Under the pieces are notes generated by a model. The model had not been told where the DNA came from. It saw only the letters and a list, made by a program, of their open reading frames with translations, and did no database searches. Positions 6,857 through 6,867 of a DNA stretch of 6,867 bases are shown one piece after another; position 1 is the stretch's first letter, and every line of letters begins with the position of its first letter. A program made the translations under genes and the position numbers. Source of the DNA: Bacillota bacterium (GTDB taxonomy: Bacteria > Bacillota_C > Negativicutes > JAEYSJ01); the NCBI GenBank assembly GCA_023434855.1, contig JAEYSJ010000166.1:1-6867 (forward strand). Reading direction: 5' to 3'.

Positions 6857-6867
6857 CGAGATGGCTA

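Noticed and set aside
6861..6867. Possible plus-strand gene start (ATGGCT) at the right edge
   Set aside because: Only a weak AAGG precedes it, the frame leaves the window after two codons, and it overlaps the antisense of the ribozyme's 5' flank.
6771..6867. Ligand-binding riboswitch (aptamer plus terminator)
   Set aside because: The segment before the terminator does not match the consensus of the riboswitch classes I can recall, whereas the hammerhead core explains almost every base from 6856 to 6808.

Overview
The window carries a complete type I restriction-modification operon on the minus strand, transcribed from high to low coordinates: hsdR (restriction/translocation subunit), hsdM (N6-adenine methyltransferase), hsdS (two-domain specificity subunit), then the 5' part of a fourth gene for a GIY-YIG nuclease-family protein that runs off the left edge. 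The genes are tightly packed: 3 bp between hsdR and hsdM, a 1-base TAATG overlap between hsdM and hsdS, and about 50 bp before the GIY-YIG gene, with no terminator between them. A single transcript is therefore likely. All three Hsd genes look intact with their catalytic motifs present.

How they work together: HsdS recognises a bipartite DNA target through two target-recognition domains (TRDs). Two HsdM subunits bound to HsdS methylate adenine in the two half-sites. HsdR joins to form the restriction complex, which translocates DNA with its SF2 helicase motor and cuts unmethylated DNA with its PD-(D/E)XK nuclease. The role of the GIY-YIG protein is not known from the sequence.

The most unusual part is the 244-base stretch upstream of hsdR (6624-6867). 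At its far end, on the same strand as the operon, lies a near-textbook hammerhead ribozyme core (6856-6808). It has CUGAUGA, a 5-bp stem II, GAAA, a short stem III and a UUA cleavage triplet, and two bases later comes a strong intrinsic terminator (6805-6771). About 156 bases then separate the terminator from hsdR and hold only weak promoter candidates. The ribozyme-terminator pair is either the self-processing 3' end of a transcript arriving from outside the window or a leader element in front of the restriction operon.

Organism: moderate-to-low G+C, strong GGAGG-type ribosome binding sites, GTG/TTG starts and a U-rich intrinsic terminator suggest a Bacillota member, but this is a weak inference. 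The TRD-coding parts of hsdS are visibly more AT-rich than the conserved parts of the same gene, as expected of exchanged specificity modules.
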